Assembly: GCA_046296655.1 (NCBI GenBank)
Contig: JBKBLE010000003.1
Location: 62,001-126,000, forward strand
Length of the DNA: 64,000 bases
Direction of reading: 5' to 3'
Origin: Cloacibacterium sp046296655
Lineage (GTDB): Bacteria > Bacteroidota > Bacteroidia > Flavobacteriales > Weeksellaceae
Within the stretch, counting starts at the first letter, position 1. Every line of letters begins with the position of its first letter. A model generated the notes under the pieces. It saw only the letters and a program-made list of their open reading frames with translations, did not search any database and was not told the origin of the DNA. Shown here piece after piece: positions 24,814 through 33,585 of this stretch. The position numbers and the translations under genes were made by a program.

Positions 24814-25433
24814 TTTTGATGAGTTTTTTGCTCGTTTCTTGTAACGGACAAGAAACCAAAACCTCAACGAAAAAAAATCTTAAAATGGAAAACAAAAATC
24901 TAGAATATGCTACGTTTGGTGGCGGGTGTTTTTGGTGTGTAGAAGCATGTTTTGATATGCTGAAAGGTGTAGAATCTGTAACTTCTGGCTATTCTGGCGG
25001 TCATAAAGAAAACCCTACTTACGAAGAAGTTTGCACAGGAGAAACAGGTCATGCAGAAGTGGTACAAATCGCTTTTGATCCTTCTGTCATTTCTTTTTCA
25101 CAATTATTAGAATCTTTTTGGTTCTTGCACGATCCTACCCAATTAAACAGACAGGGTGAAGACATCGGCACACAATACCGTTCCGTAATTTTCTATCATT
25201 CTGAAAAACAAAAAGAAGAAGCACAAGTTTCTATGGAAAATTCAGAAAAATCTGGAAAATGGAACGGGAAATATGTTACTCAAATCGTTCCTTTTGAAAA
25301 ATTCTGGGGCGCAGAGAAATATCACCAAAACTATTTTGAAATCAACCCTAATCAGCCTTATTGCAGCGCTGTAGTAGGTCCAAAAGTAGCCAAATTCAAA
25401 AAACATTTCGGCGAACTTGGGTTACTGAAATAA
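24795..25433 (+). CDS. msrA: Peptide-methionine (S)-S-oxide reductase, lipoprotein form
   Basis: MsrA reduces methionine-S-sulfoxide in oxidised proteins. The active-site nucleophile is Cys45 in GGGCFWCVEA, and the second conserved Cys-containing and acidic regions follow (GETGHAEVVQ, THYRS-like TQYRSVIFYH). The first 16 residues form a lipoprotein signal (FLLVSC), so this copy probably repairs periplasmic or surface proteins and is membrane-anchored. An internal ATG at residue 31 would give a cytoplasmic form, but the signal sequence looks genuine. Its start codon lies within a terminator hairpin. Confidence 0.95.
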   Translation: MKKFFLFLMSFLLVSCNGQETKTSTKKNLKMENKNLEYATFGGGCFWCVEACFDMLKGVESVTSGYSGGHKENPTYEEVCTGETGHAEVVQIAFDPSVISFSQLLESFWFLHDPTQLNRQGEDIGTQYRSVIFYHSEKQKEEAQVSMENSEKSGKWNGKYVTQIVPFEKFWGAEKYHQNYFEINPNQPYCSAVVGPKVAKFKKHFGELGLLK

Positions 25434-25436
25434 ACA

Positions 25437-25460
25437 AAATCCATCAAGTTGATGGATTTA
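25437..25460. terminator. Bidirectional terminator between convergent genes
   Basis: AAATCCATC / GATGGATTT is a 9-bp stem with a 5-base loop between msrA and the convergent DUF3267 gene. Confidence 0.75.
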
Positions 25461-26024
25461 TTTTTTTCTGAAAATATAATAACCCGCTTCAGAAGGATGA
25501 TCTTGAACATAATCTTCAGGATTTTCTTTTTTGATGAGATTATATATCATTAAATCACCAGCAGCTGCTCCACTAAAGAAAATTCCAAAAATAGTTAAAC
25601 CAAGATTTCCTATTAAAATTCCTACAATCGCAGGAAGAATTCCTAGAATTACTAATGGTGCAAGTAATGCTATAATGTAATGTTTAATTTTTAAAGGTTC
25701 TTTACAATGACAATAAGGTGTTAGCATTTTCAAAAGAACACCAAATTTTACAGATTTAAAACCTTTAGAAGCATATTTTGCAAAGAAAATTCCATGGATT
25801 AATTCATGAATAACAATCCCGAAAACTAGAATAAATACAGAGAGAAACAATCTGATTAAAAAACTTTCAGATTTTATAATATGAAAATAATCAATCCCCC
25901 AAATCAAATAAAATGGCAACAAGAAGATAAATGAAAAAAATAAAAAGTATTTGATTGCTACCAAATTTGCCTTAACTAAATCTATCGTTTGCTTTTCTTG
26001 TGTGTAATTTTCAAAATTCTTAAT
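25458..26024 (-). CDS. DUF3267 membrane metalloprotease-like protein with ATT start
   Basis: The open frame has an HELIH zinc motif near residue 73-77 (VIHELIHGIFF) in the first of two membrane blocks, as in DUF3267 and related site-2-protease-like proteins. The first standard start in frame is TTG at 25962-25964, but this cuts into the amphipathic N-terminus. Coding-like sequence (NYTQEKQTIDLVKAN) continues upstream to ATT at 26022-26024, preceded by a stop. No ATG exists in this extension. I therefore annotate the ATT start (188 residues) as likely, with the TTG form (168 residues) as the alternative. An ATG-to-ATT mutation is also possible. Confidence 0.65.
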   Translation of the reverse strand: MKNFENYTQEKQTIDLVKANLVAIKYFLFFSFIFLLPFYLIWGIDYFHIIKSESFLIRLFLSVFILVFGIVIHELIHGIFFAKYASKGFKSVKFGVLLKMLTPYCHCKEPLKIKHYIIALLAPLVILGILPAIVGILIGNLGLTIFGIFFSGAAAGDLMIYNLIKKENPEDYVQDHPSEAGYYIFRKK

Positions 26025-26028
26025 AACT

Positions 26029-26051
26029 CGTTTATTAGTTAGTTAGTTAAG
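26029..26051. repeat. TTAG tetranucleotide tract
   Basis: The plus strand has TTAG three times in a row and then TTAA. The tract lies directly upstream of the putative ATT start of the DUF3267 gene and downstream of the GNAT gene stop. Confidence 0.45.
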
Positions 26052-26065
26052 ATTTGTAGAAATTG

Positions 26066-26515
26066 TTACATTCTCACCATTTCTGTATGTGGAATATCAT
26101 CTTCCAGATATTTTTTCCCTGTGTCTTGAAACCCAAAATCACTGTAAAATTTAATGAGATAATCTTGTGCAGAAATTCTACATTCAGTGGTGCTAAATCT
26201 GGTTTTTATAATTTCTAAAGCAAATTTGATAAGAGTTTTTCCTAATTTTAAATTTCTAAAATCAGGATGGGTAAGAACTCTTCCGATGGAAGTTTCTGGA
26301 TATTTTACGCCTTTTGGAAAAATTCTGCAATACGCTACTACTTTCCCTTCTTTTTCTGCAAAAAGATGAAGCGCTTTCTGGTCATAACCATCTGCATCTA
26401 AGTAATAACAAGTTTGCTCTACCACGAAAACCTCTTGTCTCACTTTCAAAATTTCATACAATTCATGAATGGATAGCTCTTCGAATGATTTTATTTTCCA
26501 GATAATGTCTTTCAT
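26066..26515 (-). CDS. GNAT family N-acetyltransferase (ElaA-like)
   Basis: The 149-residue protein has the ElaA arrangement: an N-terminal LYEILKVRQEVFVVEQ, then AYCRIFP and SIGRVLTHPDFRNLKLGKTLI (acetyl-CoA loop near residues 75-95), and QDYLIKFYSDFGF near the end. ElaA-type proteins are small acetyltransferases with unknown physiological acceptors. It lies just upstream of the DUF3267 gene on the same strand, with a 41-base gap, so co-transcription is possible. Confidence 0.88.
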   Translation of the reverse strand: MKDIIWKIKSFEELSIHELYEILKVRQEVFVVEQTCYYLDADGYDQKALHLFAEKEGKVVAYCRIFPKGVKYPETSIGRVLTHPDFRNLKLGKTLIKFALEIIKTRFSTTECRISAQDYLIKFYSDFGFQDTGKKYLEDDIPHTEMVRM

Positions 26516-26548
26516 TATAATAGGAATCTTTAAGCTTAAAAAAGTTTT

Positions 26549-27169
26549 TTAGGAGAACTTCACTTTATTTTTAACCAAATAAGCATTGGTTTTTTCGATG
26601 AATTTCAGAATTTCATCACCGCCCATTTTCTTTTCGGCAGAAGTAATATAAATATCTGGTAAATCTTCCCAAGTTTCTAGAAGTTTGGTTTTATATACTT
26701 CTACATTTCTGTCTGCAGCTCCAGGTTTTAGTTTATCTTGTTTCGTGAAAACAATAGAAAACGGCACCCCATTTTCTCCGCACCATTCCATAAATTCTAA
26801 ATCTATTTTTTGAGGAGTATGTCTTATATCAACTAAAACAAAAAGGTTTACCAAATTTTTTCTATTCAGAATATAATTGGTGATGAGTTTTTCAAAATCT
26901 TTTCTCAAACTTTTAGAAACTTTAGCATAACCATAGCCAGGTAAATCAGTAAGATACCAATTTTCATTTACTAAAAAATGATTAATTAATTGTGTTTTCC
27001 CAGGAGTTTGCGAAGTTTTTGCCAAATCTTTATGATTCATAATGGCATTGATTAACGAAGATTTCCCCACGTTACTTCTCCCGATAAAAGCATATTCAGG
27101 AATCGTAGGTTCTGGGCATTCTTGCCATTTCCCACTAGATTTTACAAAGTTTACAGTCTTTACTATCAT
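26549..27169 (-). CDS. engB: Ribosome biogenesis GTP-binding protein EngB (YsxC/YihA)
   Basis: This essential small GTPase acts in assembly of the 50S subunit. The G motifs are visible: G1 GRSNVGKSSL near residue 30, G3 DLPGYG, G4 TKQDKL, and G5 near ITSAEKK. With the ATG at 27169 (MIVKTVNFVKSSG) the length is 206 residues, normal for the family. The longer TTG start at 27193 lies inside the terminator hairpin of the gene before it and is rejected. Confidence 0.96.
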   Translation of the reverse strand: MIVKTVNFVKSSGKWQECPEPTIPEYAFIGRSNVGKSSLINAIMNHKDLAKTSQTPGKTQLINHFLVNENWYLTDLPGYGYAKVSKSLRKDFEKLITNYILNRKNLVNLFVLVDIRHTPQKIDLEFMEWCGENGVPFSIVFTKQDKLKPGAADRNVEVYKTKLLETWEDLPDIYITSAEKKMGGDEILKFIEKTNAYLVKNKVKFS

Positions 27170-27171
27170 AT

Positions 27172-27200
27172 TCAAAAAATGGAAGTTTTTCAACTTCCAT
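27172..27200 (-). terminator. Terminator of the alpha/beta hydrolase gene
   Basis: ATGGAAGTT / AACTTCCAT forms a 9-bp stem. On the minus strand it is followed by six T. It separates the hydrolase gene from engB. Confidence 0.65.
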
Positions 27201-27220
27201 CATTATTTTTCTTCTTAATT

Positions 27221-27982
27221 CTAAATTTTATCTTTTAACCAGTTGTAAAGAATTTCATTAAATTCTTCTGGCTTTTCCATCATCGCAGCGTGACCGCATT
27301 CATCTAACCAGAACAAATCTGAATTAGGAATTTGTCTATTCATTTCTTCTGCTACATCTGGTGGAGTTACTCCGTCTTGTTTTCCCCAAATAATACAAGT
27401 TGGCTGTTTTATTTTTGGCAAATCATGCAACATGTTATGCTTGATGGCACTTTTCGCTAAAAGCACTGTTTTAATGCCTTTCATTCTATCATTTACCACC
27501 GAGAAAACCTCGTCTACTAATTCATCTGTAGCTACTTTCGGGTCAAAGAAAACTTCTTCTGTTTTCTTTTTGATATAGTCTCTGTCACCTCTTCTTGGGA
27601 AGGTTTCTCCAAAACTTTTTTCGTACAAACCAGAACTTCCTGTTAAAACTAAAGAATGCACTAACTCTGGATTAGCTAATGTTAGAATAAGGCCAATATG
27701 ACCACCCATAGAATTCCCCATTAAAGTAACAGGTTGTCCTATTTTATCTTTTATAAATCTTGCTACATATTTTGCAATGCTGGTAAGATTAGTATTCAGC
27801 ACTGGCAAATCATAAATAGGAAGTTGCGGAACATAAACTTTATAGCCTCTTTCTGAGAAATAAGTAATCATTTTATCAAAATTACTTAAGCCTCCCATCA
27901 ATCCATGTAGAAGTACCATAGGATGACCTTCTCCGCTTTCTATAAATGTATATTTCTTCTCCTTTTTAGTATTAAAAATCAT
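27221..27982 (-). CDS. Alpha/beta hydrolase
   Basis: The 253-residue hydrolase has the oxyanion region LLHGLMGGLSN near residue 25, the nucleophile elbow GNSMGGH near 93 (Ser), an Asp in WGKQDGVTPP near 203, and the His in CGHAAMMEKPEEF near 231. Closest in style to MhpC/BioH-like esterases and thioesterases. The substrate is unknown. It is directly followed by a terminator and then engB. Confidence 0.9.
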   Translation of the reverse strand: MIFNTKKEKKYTFIESGEGHPMVLLHGLMGGLSNFDKMITYFSERGYKVYVPQLPIYDLPVLNTNLTSIAKYVARFIKDKIGQPVTLMGNSMGGHIGLILTLANPELVHSLVLTGSSGLYEKSFGETFPRRGDRDYIKKKTEEVFFDPKVATDELVDEVFSVVNDRMKGIKTVLLAKSAIKHNMLHDLPKIKQPTCIIWGKQDGVTPPDVAEEMNRQIPNSDLFWLDECGHAAMMEKPEEFNEILYNWLKDKI

Positions 27983-28001
27983 ATAACGTATCTGTCAAAC
28001 G

Positions 28002-28009
28002 CAAAAATA
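28002..28009 (-). promoter_or_regulatory. -7 element of the hydrolase promoter
   Basis: The minus strand reads TATTTTTG, a TAnnTTTG match about 20 bases upstream of the ATG. Confidence 0.35.
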
Positions 28010-28178
28010 CAAAAAAAATGGAATTTTGACCGGTTTTTGTTATGTTAATTTCATTTAAAGTATGTCAATTGGGCATACATCTACCCTCATATCACACTCA
28101 TTTATTAACATTTTATTAATCAATAAGTTAGCTACATAAAGCTCTACAGGTAAAAAGTTATCAACATTAAGTTAAAAA

Positions 28179-28193
28179 GTGGGAAAAAGTGGG
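28179..28193 (+). promoter_or_regulatory. MraZ operator (two GTGGG repeats)
   Basis: AAAAAGTGGG occurs twice in tandem with the GTGGG cores at 28179-28183 and 28189-28193, 10 bases apart. A degenerate third copy (TTAAAAAGTT region) may lie upstream. Tandem TGGG boxes with about 10-base period are the known binding sites of MraZ, which represses its own operon. Confidence 0.7.
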
Positions 28194-28213
28194 AAATTTT
28201 AGAAAAAAATAAA

Positions 28214-28221
28214 TAAATTTG
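28214..28221 (+). promoter_or_regulatory. -7 element of the dcw operon
   Basis: TAAATTTG matches TAnnTTTG and lies only 6 bases before the mraZ ATG at 28228. The transcript would begin at or close to the start codon. The MraZ boxes then fall at the -33 region. Confidence 0.45.
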
Positions 28222-28227
28222 CTCCAA

Positions 28228-28692
28228 ATGATTCATTTCTACGAAACATATGAATGCAAGATTGATGACAAAGGCAGAATAAAGCTTCCTTCGTCATTAG
28301 TAAAACTATTGCAAAGTTCTGAGGGTAAGAACTTTGTAATAAAGCGTGCCGTGTTTCAGAATTGCTTAGAAGTTTATCCGATGCAGCCTTGGGAAAAACT
28401 GATGAAAAAGATAAACGGACTGAACCGTTTCGTGAAAAAGAATGCAGATTTCATCAGAATGTTTACCGCCGGCGTAAAAAACGTAGAGCTGGATTCTTCT
28501 GAGAGGATTCTTATTCCAAAAGATTTGAAACAATTTGCCAACCTTCATAAAGAAATAGTGATTTCAGGAGCAGGTGAACTGTTTGAAATTTGGGACAAAG
28601 AAGCGTATGAAAAAGTAATTGCTACCAACGAAGTTGATTTCGGGAAACTAACCGAAGAAGTGATGGGCGACATCAATTTTGACGAAGAATAA
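28228..28692 (+). CDS. mraZ: Transcriptional regulator MraZ
   Basis: MraZ is the DNA-binding first gene of the division/cell-wall cluster. The product of 154 residues contains two SpoVT/AbrB-like domains: YECKIDDKGRIKLPSSL at the N-terminus and VELDSSERILIPKDLKQFA near residue 85. I use the ATG at 28228 (MIHFYETYECK); a TTG at 28219 lies inside the promoter -7 element. Its predicted operator sits immediately upstream. It probably tunes expression of rsmH and the downstream fts/mur genes. Confidence 0.96.
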   Translation: MIHFYETYECKIDDKGRIKLPSSLVKLLQSSEGKNFVIKRAVFQNCLEVYPMQPWEKLMKKINGLNRFVKKNADFIRMFTAGVKNVELDSSERILIPKDLKQFANLHKEIVISGAGELFEIWDKEAYEKVIATNEVDFGKLTEEVMGDINFDEE

Positions 28693-28732
28693 TCTCTACA
28701 CCTCAATTTTATAATTTTTTAAATCTAATAGA

Positions 28733-29626
28733 ATGTATCACAATCCTGTATTATTAAAGGAAAGTATAGACGCCCTCATCACTAATCCTGATGGAGTTTA
28801 CGTAGATGTAACTTTCGGTGGAGGTGGTCATTCTCGTGAAATATTAAAAAGACTTTCTGGCAAAGGAAAACTATACAGTTTTGACCAAGATTTAGACGCG
28901 CTTAACAATTCAATTGATGATGAAAGATTTACATTAATCAATCAGAATTTTAGATTTTTAGAAAATTCATTGTTGATGTACGGCGTAACCGAAGTAGACG
29001 GAATTTTAGGAGATTTAGGTGTTTCTTCTCATCAGTTTGATGCTGCAGAACGCGGTTTTTCCACCAGAAGTGACGCACCTCTAGACATGAGAATGAACGT
29101 GATGCAACATCTAGACGCGAGAAAAGTAGTGAATGAATATGAAGAAGATCATTTGGCAGATATTTTCTACTACTATGGCGAGATAAGAGAAGCCAGAAAA
29201 CTAGCGAGAGAAATTGTTCACGCTAGGAAAACTAAGGAAATTGTAACGACTCAAGATTTAAAAAATGTGTTCAGTTATATTCCACAATTTAAGCAGAATA
29301 AATTTTTTGCACAGTTGTTCCAAGCGATTAGAATAGAGGTAAACCAAGAGCTAGAAGTTTTAAAAGAAATGCTGCTACAATCTTATAAAATCTTGAAAAA
29401 AGAAGGAAGATTAGTGGTAATTTCTTATCATTCTTTAGAAGATAGATTGGTAAAACGTTTCCTAAAAAACGGAATTTTCGAAGGAGAACCACAACGAGAT
29501 ATTTATGGAAATTATGCTAAAGCTTTTGAATTGTTAAAAAGCAAAGCCATCATTCCAACAGAAGAAGAAATAGAAGAAAATTCTAGAGCAAGAAGCGCAA
29601 AAATGCGTATAGGAATAAAAATATAA
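28733..29626 (+). CDS. rsmH: 16S rRNA (cytosine1402-N4)-methyltransferase
   Basis: RsmH (MraW) adds the N4 methyl group to C1402 in the decoding centre of 16S rRNA. The 297-residue protein begins MYHNPVLLKESID, has the SAM-binding motif DVTFGGGGHS near residue 25, and ends NSRARSAKMRIGIKI. GILGDLGVSSHQFD and ISYHSLEDRLVKRF are the family blocks. It lies 40 bases after mraZ, as in most dcw clusters. Confidence 0.98.
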   Translation: MYHNPVLLKESIDALITNPDGVYVDVTFGGGGHSREILKRLSGKGKLYSFDQDLDALNNSIDDERFTLINQNFRFLENSLLMYGVTEVDGILGDLGVSSHQFDAAERGFSTRSDAPLDMRMNVMQHLDARKVVNEYEEDHLADIFYYYGEIREARKLAREIVHARKTKEIVTTQDLKNVFSYIPQFKQNKFFAQLFQAIRIEVNQELEVLKEMLLQSYKILKKEGRLVVISYHSLEDRLVKRFLKNGIFEGEPQRDIYGNYAKAFELLKSKAIIPTEEEIEENSRARSAKMRIGIKI

Positions 29627-29645
29627 TTAAAATCAGACAAAGTCT

Positions 29646-30014
29646 GTGGCAAAAAGAGTAACATATAATAAAAAACCGAAGAAACTTACTTTCATGGATA
29701 TCCTGAAGGGAAATTTCTTAAATCGTGATGAAGTTAAAGTTCATTACAAATATTTTTTACTCATTTTTTCCTTAATGATGATTATGATTTACAGCAATCA
29801 CTTGGTCAACAAAAAAATAGAAACCGTAAACCAACTTAAAGAACAAGCAGAAGAATATAAATCTAGAAATGCTTATGCACAGAGCAGATTGATTAAAGTA
29901 AGAATGGAAAGTGAGCTAAGCAAAGAAATGGAAGGAGATTCTTTGATGTCTTTAGAAAATCATCCACATAAACTTTTAATAAAAGTAGACAGTTTAGAAA
30001 ATGGCGATAAATAG
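29646..30014 (+). CDS. ftsL: FtsL-like cell division protein
   Basis: This 122-residue bitopic protein has a cytoplasmic basic N-terminus, one transmembrane helix at about 37-55 (YFLLIFSLMMIMIY) and a periplasmic coiled-coil-like segment. Position between rsmH and ftsI identifies it as FtsL, part of the FtsQLB complex that activates septal synthesis. Sequence conservation is low, as is usual for FtsL, so the call rests on topology and location. The start is GTG at 29646. It overlaps the next gene by 14 bases. Confidence 0.85.
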   Translation: MAKRVTYNKKPKKLTFMDILKGNFLNRDEVKVHYKYFLLIFSLMMIMIYSNHLVNKKIETVNQLKEQAEEYKSRNAYAQSRLIKVRMESELSKEMEGDSLMSLENHPHKLLIKVDSLENGDK

Positions 30015-32016
30015 TAATGAATATGATATCAAACGCAGCAAAGCGTTAAAATGGGGTTACCTTTTTGCAGGGGTAGCTTTCATCGTATTTATTATGTTTT
30101 TGGCGAGAATTCTTTTTCTACAAAATACCAATGTAGAAGAATTTGAAGACAATTATATCAGTAAAAATTACAGAGAAGCCACTTTAAAAGCTGCTCGTGG
30201 AAACCTTTTTGCATCAGATGGTTCTATTTTAGCTACCACCGTAATGAGATATGATGTGTATATCGATTTTAAGACCATCAAAGATTCTGTTTACGACAAT
30301 AATATTGGCGCATTGACTGATTCTTTGAGTCAAATGTTTGGCAAACCAAGAGTTCATTATAGAAAAATATTTGACGAACAAAAAAAGAAGAAAAATCAAT
30401 ATTTTTCTTTGGTAAGAGGTTTAGATTTTGACCAATATGACAGAATTAAAAAATTCCCTATTTTCAGTAAAAAAGATAAAAAAACAGGGAAATTTAAGAA
30501 AAATAGATGTCTCATTATCGATAGAAAATTCCGAAGAGAACTAGCAACAGCTCAAATTGGTGCTGGAACCATAGGAATGGATAACGAGATTGGAAAATCT
30601 GGACTTGAAGGCGCTTTTTCTAAATATCTTACCGGAACAGACGGCAAAAGATTAGAGCAAAGAATCAATTCATCTCAATGGAAACCAATTGATTACTGGA
30701 AAGTTCAAGACCCAATTGACGGTCAAGACGTATATACTACTATTGATTTAAGAATTCAAGATATTGCCCATTCTGCTTTAGAAAAACAACTGCTACATTT
30801 CGAAGCAGATCATGGTTCTGTTCTCGTGATGGAAACCGCTACAGGAAAAGTAAGAGCTATGGTAAACCTTAGAAGAAATAAAGAAGGAAATTATATAGAT
30901 GCTTACAATTATGCACTGAAAGATGCTACAGAACCAGGTTCTACATTTAAAACGGTTTCGCTTTTAGCGGCAATGGACGATGGATTTATAGATGAAAATA
31001 CCAAAATCAACATTGGTGGAATCTCTTGGACTTATTACAATCAAAAAATTACAGATTCTCACGCAGGTGGAACGTATGACATCAGTGATATTTTAGCACA
31101 ATCAAGTAACATTGGTGCGGCAAAAATCATCACACAGCATTATGCAGATAAACCAGATGTTTTCTTAAAGCATCTAAAAAGATGGAAACTTTTTGAAAAA
31201 TTAGAAATCGAAATTCCGGGTGTTACCAAACCTTCAATTGTAACGCCAGAAAATAAAAGATGGAACAAAGCTACATTGGCTTCTCTAGGATACGGTTATA
31301 GTGTGAGCCTCAATTTATTACAGCTCACTACATTCTATAACGGAATTGCCAACAAAGGAAAAATGGTGAAGCCGCTTTTCATAGAAAAAATCATGAAAGA
31401 TGGTAAAACTACTTACCAAGCAAAACCTCAGGTTTTGGTAGATAAAATGGCTTCAACTGAGGCGATCAATCTAATGACGGCGATGCTTACCAAAGCGGTA
31501 GAAAAAGGAACCGCAAAAAGTATTTTCACTCCAAATATCAAATTGGCAGGAAAAACTGGAACCGCGAGATTTGAATATTGGAAACCGGGACCAACAAAAT
31601 ATCAGGCGAGTTTTGCAGGATTTTTCCCAGCAGATAATCCTAAATACACTTGTATAGTAATGGTAAATCAACCAAAAACATCAAAAGGATATTATGGATC
31701 AGTAGTTTCGGCGCCAGTTTTTAAAGAAATTGCAGGAAAAGTCTTCCTTAAAACACCGCTGAATGTAGAAAAAGAGCTTTTAGTTGATAAAAAGGTGAAC
31801 CTTAATAAAATGCTAGAACCCAATGTAAAGGTAAATGTGAAAAACGGAGTTCTACCAAATCTAAAAGGTTTAATAGGCAAAAACATTATTCCACAATTAG
31901 AAAACCAAGGTTACCGAGTTGATTATAAAGGTGTTGGAAAAATAAAAAATCAGTTCCCGATGGCTGGAACTGTCATTAATAAAAACCAAAGAATTTATTT
32001 GGAATTACAGAATTAA
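30001..32016 (+). CDS. ftsI: Division-specific class B penicillin-binding protein
   Basis: This septal transpeptidase crosslinks peptidoglycan at the division site. In 671 residues there is a membrane anchor at about 18-38, an N-terminal pedestal, and the transpeptidase domain with SxxK in EPGSTFK near residue 314, SxN in SSNIGAAK near 370, and KTG in KTGTARF near 517. The last ~60 residues look like a PASTA domain (VLPNLKGLIGKNIIPQLENQGY). It is translated from an ATG overlapping ftsL and is partnered by FtsW further down the cluster. Confidence 0.95.
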   Translation: MAINSNEYDIKRSKALKWGYLFAGVAFIVFIMFLARILFLQNTNVEEFEDNYISKNYREATLKAARGNLFASDGSILATTVMRYDVYIDFKTIKDSVYDNNIGALTDSLSQMFGKPRVHYRKIFDEQKKKKNQYFSLVRGLDFDQYDRIKKFPIFSKKDKKTGKFKKNRCLIIDRKFRRELATAQIGAGTIGMDNEIGKSGLEGAFSKYLTGTDGKRLEQRINSSQWKPIDYWKVQDPIDGQDVYTTIDLRIQDIAHSALEKQLLHFEADHGSVLVMETATGKVRAMVNLRRNKEGNYIDAYNYALKDATEPGSTFKTVSLLAAMDDGFIDENTKINIGGISWTYYNQKITDSHAGGTYDISDILAQSSNIGAAKIITQHYADKPDVFLKHLKRWKLFEKLEIEIPGVTKPSIVTPENKRWNKATLASLGYGYSVSLNLLQLTTFYNGIANKGKMVKPLFIEKIMKDGKTTYQAKPQVLVDKMASTEAINLMTAMLTKAVEKGTAKSIFTPNIKLAGKTGTARFEYWKPGPTKYQASFAGFFPADNPKYTCIVMVNQPKTSKGYYGSVVSAPVFKEIAGKVFLKTPLNVEKELLVDKKVNLNKMLEPNVKVNVKNGVLPNLKGLIGKNIIPQLENQGYRVDYKGVGKIKNQFPMAGTVINKNQRIYLELQN

Positions 32017-32017
32017 A

Positions 32018-33478
32018 ATGATTTTATCAGAATTATTACATAAAATTCCCGTTTTAGAAACTTTTGGAAATCTCAGTTCGGAAGTTTCAGAAATTGTATT
32101 CGATAGCAGAAAAGTTACCGAAGGCTCGCTCTATGTTGCTGTAAAAGGAACTGTTTCAGACGGACATTCTTATATTTCTTCGGCAATCGAAAAGGGAGCG
32201 AAAACCATTGTTTGCGAAGTTTTACCAGAAAAATTAATCGATGGAATTAACTATATTCAAGTTAAAAATTCATCTAAAACTTTAGGCAAACTCGCTGCTA
32301 ATTTTTATGGAAATCCTTCTGAAAATCTGAAATTAATCGGGATTACAGGAACCAACGGAAAAACCACCGCTTCTACTCTACTTTTTGACATTTTCAAAAA
32401 TTTAGGCTATCAAAGTGCGCTGATTTCTACCGTAGAATACAGAATTGGCGATGAAATTATTCCTTCAACTCACACCACTCCAGATGTAATTCGTTTGAAC
32501 CAAATGTTGGCAAAAGCTGTAGAAAACGGTTGCGAATATGCTTTTATGGAAGTTTCTTCTCACGGAATTCATCAAGACAGAATTGAAGGTTTACACTTTG
32601 CTGTGGCTGGTTTTACCAATCTTACTCATGATCACCTTGATTATCATAAAACGTTTGATGAATATCTGAAAACCAAAAAGAGATTCTTTGATGAGTTGCC
32701 AGAAACAGCAGTAGCGATTACCAATGCTGATGATAAAAATGGCGATGTAATGCTACAAAATACCAAAGCGAAAAAGAAAAATTACGCTTTGAAAACTTTG
32801 GCAGATTATCACGGGAAAATTTTGGAAGTTGATTTCAATGGAATGCTTCTGAATTTCAATGGAAAAGAATTCTGGACGACTTTAACGGGCAAATTCAATG
32901 TCTACAATTTACTTTTGGCTTTTGCTATTTCAGTAGAATTAGGATTTAATGAAGAAGAAGTTTTACAAGCGATTTCAACGCTAAAAAGAGTGAATGGCAG
33001 ATTTGAAACCATAAAATCTGATGGCGGAATTTTCTTCATCGTAGATTATGCTCACACTCCAGATGCTTTGGAAAATGTTTTAGATTCCATCAACGAAATC
33101 AGAACCAAAAACGAAAGATTAATTACCGTTTTCGGTTGTGGAGGAGACAGAGACCATGCAAAGAGACCAGAAATGGGAAAAATTGCAACCAGAAAATCTA
33201 CTTTGGCCATTATTACCACAGACAATCCGAGAACTGAAAATCCTCAAGAGATTATCAAAGAAATTGAAGCAGGTGTAGAACCGCAGAATTTTAGCAAATA
33301 CACTTCTATCCCAGACAGAAGAGAAGCGATAAAAATGGCGATAAAATTTGCCGAACCAAAAGATATTGTTCTCGTTGCGGGAAAAGGCCACGAAACGTAT
33401 CAGGAAATCAATGGAGTGAGACATCATTTCGATGACAAAGAGACGATTATAGAACTATATAAATTGATGAGCAAGTAA
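32018..33478 (+). CDS. murE: UDP-MurNAc-tripeptide ligase (meso-DAP adding)
   Basis: MurE adds the third residue of the peptidoglycan stem peptide to UDP-MurNAc-L-Ala-D-Glu. The ATP loop GITGTNGKTTAS is near residue 110 and the substrate block HTTPDVIRLN near 150. The motif DNPRTENP at about residue 401-408 contains DNPR, which in MurE selects meso-diaminopimelate rather than lysine, so the wall is predicted to be the A1-gamma type. It begins 1 base after ftsI stops. After murE the cluster becomes interrupted by palindromic gaps. Confidence 0.97.
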   Translation: MILSELLHKIPVLETFGNLSSEVSEIVFDSRKVTEGSLYVAVKGTVSDGHSYISSAIEKGAKTIVCEVLPEKLIDGINYIQVKNSSKTLGKLAANFYGNPSENLKLIGITGTNGKTTASTLLFDIFKNLGYQSALISTVEYRIGDEIIPSTHTTPDVIRLNQMLAKAVENGCEYAFMEVSSHGIHQDRIEGLHFAVAGFTNLTHDHLDYHKTFDEYLKTKKRFFDELPETAVAITNADDKNGDVMLQNTKAKKKNYALKTLADYHGKILEVDFNGMLLNFNGKEFWTTLTGKFNVYNLLLAFAISVELGFNEEEVLQAISTLKRVNGRFETIKSDGGIFFIVDYAHTPDALENVLDSINEIRTKNERLITVFGCGGDRDHAKRPEMGKIATRKSTLAIITTDNPRTENPQEIIKEIEAGVEPQNFSKYTSIPDRREAIKMAIKFAEPKDIVLVAGKGHETYQEINGVRHHFDDKETIIELYKLMSK

Positions 33479-33585
33479 ATTGTGAATTTTTTCTTCTAGC
33501 GAAGAAAAGTGAATAAGTAAATTTTAAAAATTAACAGCGAAGCGAATTGATTTTCGAAGAAAAATTGACTAAAAATTGAATTGAC
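33479..33585. repeat. murE-mraY gap with palindromic element
   Basis: This 107-bp gap holds TTTTCTTC / GAAGAAAA (33489-33508, TAGC loop) and further short structured motifs, including GCGAAGC at 33537-33543. That 7-mer is the classic mini-hairpin with a GAA triloop. No reading frame or promoter is evident. Confidence 0.5.

Noticed and set aside
28157..28166. DnaA-box-like TTATCAACA upstream of mraZ
   Set aside because: Single imperfect match without neighbours; the GTGGG repeats explain the region better.
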